Positions 58,777-64,000 of a DNA stretch of 64,000 nt are shown here, piece after piece. The notes below the pieces were generated by a model. That model made no database searches. It was not told the origin of the DNA and saw nothing but the letters and a program-made list of their open reading frames with translations. Made by a program: the position numbers and the translations under genes. The stretch spans positions 1-64,000 of the forward strand of contig DASXVA010000011.1 in assembly GCA_036504515.1 (NCBI GenBank), given 5' to 3'. Numbering within the stretch: the first letter of the stretch is position 1; every line of letters starts with the position of its first letter. The stretch comes from AWTP1-18 sp036504515 (GTDB taxonomy: Bacteria; Pseudomonadota; Gammaproteobacteria; Burkholderiales; Rhodocyclaceae).

Positions 58777-61700
58777 ATGGGACTCTCCGGACGTATCGCC
58801 GCTTTCTTCCTGCGCAATTCGATGACGCCATTGCTGGCCATCGTCGCTTTGCTGCTGGGGTTTTTTGCCACCCTGGTCACGCCGCGGGAGGAGGAGCCCC
58901 AGATCGACGTGACCATGGCCAACGTGCTGGTGCCCTTCCCCGGGGCATCGGCCAAGGATGTGGAAAGTCTGGTGGCACGACCGGCAGAGCAGGTGTTGTC
59001 GCGCATGGCGGGAATCGACCATGTGTTCTCTGTCTCCCGCCCTGGGCTGGCCGTGATCACGGTGCAGTTCCAGGTGGGGGTGCCCAATCAGACGGCCTTG
59101 GTGCGGCTTTACGACACGATCCATTCCCACCAGGACTGGCTCTCGCCCAACCTGGGTGTCGGTACTCCCTTGGTCAAACCCAAGGGTATCGACGATGTCC
59201 CTATCGTCGCCCTGACCTTCTGGAGCAAGGACGAAGGCAAGTCCGCCTACGAATTGCAGCAGGTAGCTCGGGCGGCTGAAATCGAACTCAAGCGCATCAG
59301 CGGCACCCGTGATGTAGCAACCATCGGTGGGCCGGGGCATGTGATCCGAGTGGCCATGGATACCGAGCGCATGAACGCCTATGGCGTCACTGCTCAGGAT
59401 CTGCGCAACGCTTTCCAGCTATCCAATGCATCTCAGCCCGCAGGCAGCCTGGTCAGTGGCAGCAAGGAAGTCCTGGTGCAGACCGGGACTTACATCGAGT
59501 CTGCCGGTGATGTGAAGGCGCTGGTGGTGGGGACGGCGAATGGCAGGCCGGTGACGGTGGCCGATGTGGCCAAGGTGATCGACGGTCCCGACCAGCCCAG
59601 TCGCTATGTCTGGCATGGCGATAAAAATGGCGAGTCTCCGGCCGTCACCCTTTCCATTTCAAAAAAGCCCGGCGTGAATGCGGCGGATGTGGCCGATGCC
59701 GTGATCTCAAGGGCCGAGGGTCTCAAGGGAACGGTGATCCCCGAAGGCGTGGAATTCACCGTGACCCGCAATTACGGTGAGACGGCCACCGACAAAGCAC
59801 AGAAGTTGATCGGCAAGCTGGTGTTCGCCACGGCCTTTGTCGTGCTGCTAGTGCTGTTTGCCTTGGGCAAGCGCGAGGCGCTGATCGTTGGCACGGCGGT
59901 GACGCTGACGCTGTCGGCAACCTTGTTCGCCTCCTGGGCCTGGGGCTTTACCCTCAACCGCGTATCCCTGTTTGCCCTGATCTTCTCCATCGGCATTCTG
60001 GTGGACGACGCCATCGTGGTGGTGGAGAACATCCATCGTTGGCAGAACCTGTACCCGGAAAAGACGCTGCTGGAGATTATTCCGGGGGCGGTCAATGAAG
60101 TGGGCGGCCCGACCATCCTCGCCACGTTCACGGTGATCGCCGCCCTGCTACCCATGGCCTTCGTCACCGGGCTGATGGGGCCCTACATGAGCCCGATTCC
60201 GATCAATGCGTCCATGGGCATGTTCATTTCCCTGGCCATCGCCTTCATCGTGACACCCTGGCTGGCCCTGAAATTGATGAAGCATGGTCACCATGGAAGC
60301 GATGAGGCCCGTGACGAAAAAGTGGCCGGCAAACTGGATGCGCTTGCCAAGCGGGTCATGACCCCGTTGCTGGGTAACGAAGGTGCCCGCAATCGGCGCA
60401 AATTGTGGCTGGGCATCGTTGCGGCCATCGTTGTTTCTGTTTCTCTTGGCGTGTTCAAGTTGGTCATCCTCAAGATGCTGCCCTTCGACAACAAGAGCGA
60501 ATTCCAGGTGGTACTGGACATGCCGGTCGGCACGCCCCTGGAAGAAACTGCCCGGGTGCTGCGGGAAATGTCTGCTGTGCTGGCGACGGTAGAAGAGGTG
60601 CGGGACTATCAGGCCTATGCTGGCACCGCCAGCCCCATCAATTTCAACGGCCTGGTCCGTCAATACTATTTGCGCAGCAATCCCGAGATGGGCGATATCC
60701 AGGTCAATCTGGTAGACAAGCACCATCGCAGCCGGAAAAGCCATGAGGTCGCCATCTCCATTCGGGAGCAGGTATTGGCCATTGCCAAGCAGCACGGTGG
60801 CAATGCCAAGTTGGTGGAGGTGCCGCCGGGGCCGCCGGTGTTGTCCCCCATCGTCGCGGAAATCTATGGACCCGACTACGATGGTCAGATTGCCATGGCC
60901 AAGCAGGTACGCAAGGCCTTCGAGGACACCGCTGACATCGTCGGCGTGGACGACACCGTGGACGAGCCGGCGGACAAGATTGTGCTGCGGGTTTCCCAGG
61001 CCAAGGCCGCTTTGGCCGGCGTGGCTCAGCGCGACATTGTGGATGTGGTGCGTATGGCGCTCTCCGGCGAGGATGTGACGCCAGTGCACGACGGTGAATC
61101 CAAATACGAGGTGCCGGTACATGTGGTGCTGCCCGCCGAGCGGCAGGATGCCATCGAGCAATTGTTGCAACTGCGGGTCCGTTCTTCCAGCGGCGCCCTG
61201 GTGCCGGTGTCGGAAGTGGTGGAGGTGCGCAAGAGCCGCCGCGAACAGGTGATCTATCACAAGGACTTGCTGCCCGTGGTCTATGTCACCGGCGACATGG
61301 GGGGCAAGCTGGACAGTCCCCTGTACGGGATGTTTGCAATTCGCAGCAAACTGCCCGCAGCTCTGGACGAGTATTTCATTCACCAGCCGCAAGACCCCTA
61401 CGCGGCCTACGCTCTGAAGTGGGATGGCGAATGGCAGATTACCTACGAAACCTTCCGCGATATGGGCGCCGCCTACGGGGTGGGCCTGGTGCTGATCTAC
61501 CTGCTGGTGGTGGCCCAGTTCGGCAGCTATCTGGTGCCCCTCATCATCATGGCGCCGATTCCGCTCACCATCATCGGTGTCATGCCGGGCCACGCCCTGC
61601 TTGGCTCGCAATTCACCGCGACCTCCATGATCGGCATGATCGCCCTGGCCGGCATCATCGTGCGCAACTCCATCCTGCTGGTGGACTTCATCAATCAGCA

Positions 61701-61959
61701 AGTGGCGGAGGGGATGGACTTTGCCCAGGCAGTGATGAACTCTGCAGCAGTGCGGGCCAAGCCCATTGCCCTGACCGGGTTGGCAGCCATGCTGGGGGCC
61801 CTGTTCATTCTCGACGATCCCATATTCAACGGCCTCGCCATCAGCCTGATCTTCGGCATTCTGGTGTCCACCGTGCTCACCCTGGTGGTGATCCCGGTGC
61901 TCTACTACGCTGCCATGAAGAACCGCATTACCTCACTTTCCAAGGAACACACCCCATGA
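58777..61959 (+). CDS. RND-family efflux pump permease
   Basis: The 1060-residue protein has the RND architecture: 12 predicted membrane helices, two large periplasmic loops, and the TM4 motif GILVDDAIVVVENIHRW with the paired aspartates. It resembles HAE-1/HME-type pumps, but the substrate cannot be read from sequence. It begins 18 bases after sqr and overlaps the DUF2892 gene (ATGA). Export of a product of sulfide oxidation is inference from context. Confidence 0.92.
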   Translation: MGLSGRIAAFFLRNSMTPLLAIVALLLGFFATLVTPREEEPQIDVTMANVLVPFPGASAKDVESLVARPAEQVLSRMAGIDHVFSVSRPGLAVITVQFQVGVPNQTALVRLYDTIHSHQDWLSPNLGVGTPLVKPKGIDDVPIVALTFWSKDEGKSAYELQQVARAAEIELKRISGTRDVATIGGPGHVIRVAMDTERMNAYGVTAQDLRNAFQLSNASQPAGSLVSGSKEVLVQTGTYIESAGDVKALVVGTANGRPVTVADVAKVIDGPDQPSRYVWHGDKNGESPAVTLSISKKPGVNAADVADAVISRAEGLKGTVIPEGVEFTVTRNYGETATDKAQKLIGKLVFATAFVVLLVLFALGKREALIVGTAVTLTLSATLFASWAWGFTLNRVSLFALIFSIGILVDDAIVVVENIHRWQNLYPEKTLLEIIPGAVNEVGGPTILATFTVIAALLPMAFVTGLMGPYMSPIPINASMGMFISLAIAFIVTPWLALKLMKHGHHGSDEARDEKVAGKLDALAKRVMTPLLGNEGARNRRKLWLGIVAAIVVSVSLGVFKLVILKMLPFDNKSEFQVVLDMPVGTPLEETARVLREMSAVLATVEEVRDYQAYAGTASPINFNGLVRQYYLRSNPEMGDIQVNLVDKHHRSRKSHEVAISIREQVLAIAKQHGGNAKLVEVPPGPPVLSPIVAEIYGPDYDGQIAMAKQVRKAFEDTADIVGVDDTVDEPADKIVLRVSQAKAALAGVAQRDIVDVVRMALSGEDVTPVHDGESKYEVPVHVVLPAERQDAIEQLLQLRVRSSSGALVPVSEVVEVRKSRREQVIYHKDLLPVVYVTGDMGGKLDSPLYGMFAIRSKLPAALDEYFIHQPQDPYAAYALKWDGEWQITYETFRDMGAAYGVGLVLIYLLVVAQFGSYLVPLIIMAPIPLTIIGVMPGHALLGSQFTATSMIGMIALAGIIVRNSILLVDFINQQVAEGMDFAQAVMNSAAVRAKPIALTGLAAMLGALFILDDPIFNGLAISLIFGILVSTVLTLVVIPVLYYAAMKNRITSLSKEHTP

Positions 61960-62162
61960 CCGTCAACCAGTTCGTCCGCATCTTCGCCGGGGCCTTCATC
62001 CTCATCTCCCTGACCCTTGCCCACCTTAATGGCCAGGCCGACCTGAGCAAATTGTCCTGGCTGTGGTTCACCGCCTTTGTCGGCGCCAACCTGTTTCAAA
62101 GCGGCTTCACGCGAATTTGTCCCCTGGAAAACATCCTGCGCAAGTTCGGCGTCAAGGACTAA
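61956..62162 (+). CDS. DUF2892 small membrane protein
   Basis: The 68-residue protein has two hydrophobic helices (about 6-24 and 32-48), then the CPLENILRKFGVKD tail that is typical of DUF2892 (the membrane part of YgaP rhodaneses). The single Cys sits in TRICPLE. Its ATG overlaps the RND stop, so it is coupled. DUF2892 proteins frequently occur with sulfur-transfer genes, which supports a sulfur role for the cluster. Confidence 0.88.
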   Translation: MTVNQFVRIFAGAFILISLTLAHLNGQADLSKLSWLWFTAFVGANLFQSGFTRICPLENILRKFGVKD

Positions 62163-62165
62163 AAA

Positions 62166-62194
62166 ATAACGGCATCCGAAAGGGATGCCGTTAT
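62166..62194. terminator. Hairpin between the RND cluster and the diguanylate cyclase gene
   Basis: ATAACGGCATCC (62166-62177) pairs with GGATGCCGTTAT (62183-62194). On the reverse strand it is followed by a T-tract, so it can end the diguanylate cyclase gene. On the forward strand it lies only 4 bases after the DUF2892 stop. Confidence 0.75.
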
Positions 62195-62339
62195 GTAGTT
62201 TGCTGACTGGCAAAGCTATGTCAGTCAGCGCCGGTACAAGCATCAACTGACTTTGGGCCGATGGGCAAGAGCAGCGCGGATCTTCCCGTTAGTTCAGCTG
62301 TCGTATTGTGCATGGAATCCCATTCGACCTGTTTTCGTG

Positions 62340-64000
62340 TCAGGCCATGGCAACCTGATTTCGCCCTGCATTTTTTGCGCTATAAAGCGCTGCATCAGCC
62401 TGCTTGAGCAAAGACCATGGGTCGGCACCTTCTGCGGGAAGTGTTACCGCGATACCGATACTGGCGGTGACAACACCGAATGAGGAAGCCTCGTGGGGGA
62501 TTTGTTGTTGGTTTATCGCTAACCGAATTAATTCCCCGAATGCGGCTGCGGCATCGCGATTTTCGATGGTAATGATGGCTACGAATTCTTCTCCACCATA
62601 GCGAGCAACCAGATCACCAGGGCGGTTTGAGTGTTCTTGCAATGTGCGGGCAACCATTTTTAAACATTCGTCGCCTGCCTGATGGCCATAGTGATCGTTG
62701 TACTTCTTGAACCAGTCCACGTCGATCATTGCCAGTGCGATGCAGTTGCCGCTCCGCTTTGCCCTTCGCCATTCAATTGGCAAGGCCTCGTCAAAGCGGC
62801 GGCGATTTGCAATGCCGGTCAATTCATCCGTGACGCTAAGGGCGGCCAACTTCCGGTTGGCTTCTTCCAAGGCAACGGTACGTTCAATAACTTTGGCTTC
62901 CAACTGTGACTGGGCATCCTGAATGCGTTCGGACATCCGGGTGAAGTCCCGGGCCAGTTCGCCGATCTCGTCGTCCGACTTGTGCGGCAGTGTGAAGTCG
63001 CTGACCTGTTCGGTGGTGCCAATGAGGCGGGTTGCCCGCATCAGTCTTTGCAAGGGAAGTGCAACTTGATTTTGCAAGACTGAGCGAATGAGGAAAACCT
63101 CGACGATCAGCGTAAAGAGCCCCAGGGCGATAACGACTGCCAGGTTCTGCAAAATGGCTGGACGCATCAGGGCGCGTGGATAGTGGATGGTCAGCACCGT
63201 GGGCGTTTCCGGGATTCGCCCGACGGCCACAATTTCATCTTTGTTATCAATCAGGACGACTTTGCCGGGAGCCAGTTGCTGCCCTTGGTGCAACAAAGGC
63301 AAATAGGATTCAAGCTTGAGGGATTTGATAGAGGCTTGGCCTTCTGTGTTCTTGATTTCCTCCATTCGGTTGGGATGGAACATCAAGGTGCCATCAGCAT
63401 CGGCCAGAAACAGGGTGCTATAGGCACCCTCGATGGAGGGGTGGGCAAGGCGTTGCATGAGTTCGTCGAGCAATACATCCACACAGGCGAGGATGCGGTG
63501 CTTGCCAGATGCATCTGCTACATCTGGTGTGGCGACCGTTGTCATCCACGCTTTGTTGGAATGGTCGAAGTACATCCTCGTCAAGAAGGTTTCGCTTTTG
63601 GCCGAGGAGAATCCACGTGAATAGAACTCATAGCTTTCCAGCTTGAGTGCGTCAGGGCCACTATAGGTGAAGACTTTGGCGATATCTGCCGCCTGATAGA
63701 TTGGGAATCCCTTTTCCGGGACGACGCCGTAAAAGTTGAACAAACGTCCATGGTTGGTGGAACCGAATTTATGGGAAAGCAGGTATGACAAAGCGAACCT
63801 GGCTTTTACGTCCTCAGTCGGTGGAATATCCGGGGCATAGGTGGCGGACATGTCAGGAAAACTTCGTCCATCTGGTAATGGCATCCCCTCAAACAAACCG
63901 GGCCGCTGGGTATAGGACCCATCGGTATGTTTGAAGAAAATTTGATCGAAGGTGAGTGCCAGCATTTTTCGTTTCTGCACGTCACGATCAATGGCCTTGA
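62340..64000 (-). CDS. Diguanylate cyclase with sensor domain (partial, start beyond window)
   Basis: The visible 553 codons have a periplasmic Cache-type sensor region (about 1-270), a membrane helix (about 270-290, PAILQNLAVVIALGLFTLIVE), a HAMP-like segment with coiled coil, and a GGDEF domain with GGEEF and the inhibitory-site RPGD five residues before it. It should synthesise c-di-GMP. The frame is still open at the right edge (reading KAIDRD before the GTG at 63980), so the N terminus, with its first membrane helix, lies outside. Confidence 0.9.
   Translation of the reverse strand, partial: KAIDRDVQKRKMLALTFDQIFFKHTDGSYTQRPGLFEGMPLPDGRSFPDMSATYAPDIPPTEDVKARFALSYLLSHKFGSTNHGRLFNFYGVVPEKGFPIYQAADIAKVFTYSGPDALKLESYEFYSRGFSSAKSETFLTRMYFDHSNKAWMTTVATPDVADASGKHRILACVDVLLDELMQRLAHPSIEGAYSTLFLADADGTLMFHPNRMEEIKNTEGQASIKSLKLESYLPLLHQGQQLAPGKVVLIDNKDEIVAVGRIPETPTVLTIHYPRALMRPAILQNLAVVIALGLFTLIVEVFLIRSVLQNQVALPLQRLMRATRLIGTTEQVSDFTLPHKSDDEIGELARDFTRMSERIQDAQSQLEAKVIERTVALEEANRKLAALSVTDELTGIANRRRFDEALPIEWRRAKRSGNCIALAMIDVDWFKKYNDHYGHQAGDECLKMVARTLQEHSNRPGDLVARYGGEEFVAIITIENRDAAAAFGELIRLAINQQQIPHEASSFGVVTASIGIAVTLPAEGADPWSLLKQADAALYSAKNAGRNQVAMA

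Noticed and set aside
57676..59340. 554-codon reverse open frame
   Set aside because: Antisense to sqr and the RND gene; its His/Gly/Gln-rich composition is that of a GC-rich shadow frame.
60148..61701. 517-codon reverse open frame
   Set aside because: Shadow of the RND permease gene, with the composition of non-coding frame.

Overview
The window reads as chromosomal DNA of a betaproteobacterium, most likely Rhodocyclales (Azospira/Dechloromonas/Azonexus relatives). This placement is inferred from gene order (accA-tilS; rlmN-pilF-rodZ-ispG-hisS-yfgM-bamB-der; queA-tgt-yajC-secD-secF), a GC-rich genome, respiratory and sulfur genes, and a molybdenum-storage protein pair. No insertion sequences, phage genes or CRISPR arrays were seen.

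Layout. Positions 1-100 hold the 3' end of a 5S rRNA gene and the terminator of an rRNA operon. From 164 to 17549 is a dense forward housekeeping block: lipid synthesis (accA), tRNA modification (tilS, queA, tgt), ndk, rlmN, the type IV pilus pilotin pilF, rodZ, ispG, hisS, the BAM-associated yfgM and bamB, der, and the Sec accessory genes yajC-secD-secF. A tRNA-Leu(CAA) and a small membrane protein lie on the reverse strand near 11.6-12.0 kb. From 17.6 to 21.4 kb are a cytochrome b, a cytochrome c', a DUF2322-like protein, purB and a glutathione-transferase-like gene. From 21.4 to 24.6 kb a reverse-strand operon couples fbp to a TPR response regulator and a small soluble histidine kinase.

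From 24.8 to 37.4 kb is a nine-gene reverse-strand operon for an MSHA-like type IV pilus or type II secretion-like machine: secretin, TPR protein, ATPase, platform protein, PilM-PilN fusion, PilO-like, PilP-like, a 1035-residue pilin-like protein and a pseudopilin. It is the least standard region and has a long AT-rich upstream gap. From 37.8 to 46.4 kb are a small membrane protein, a glycine-zipper protein, pepN, a LysR regulator divergent from a TSUP transporter, a PAS-GGDEF-EAL-CZB protein, and an HU-like protein with a basic N-terminal tail.

From 46.8 to 48.5 kb are the two molybdenum storage protein subunits (mosB, mosA) with their own terminator. Then come sodB, xseA, a large Sel1-repeat protein, an FMN riboswitch controlling ribB, a RIO-type kinase and a 3'-5' exonuclease. 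From 56.4 to 62.2 kb is a four-gene cluster: RND adaptor, sulfide:quinone oxidoreductase, RND pump and a DUF2892 protein. It looks like a sulfide oxidation and export or detoxification unit. The window closes inside a reverse-strand diguanylate cyclase.

The strongest candidates for something not well described are the sulfide-oxidoreductase/RND/DUF2892 cluster, the 1035-residue pilin-like protein with an insertion of about 600 residues, and a pair of inverted 19-bp sites at 54533-54665.
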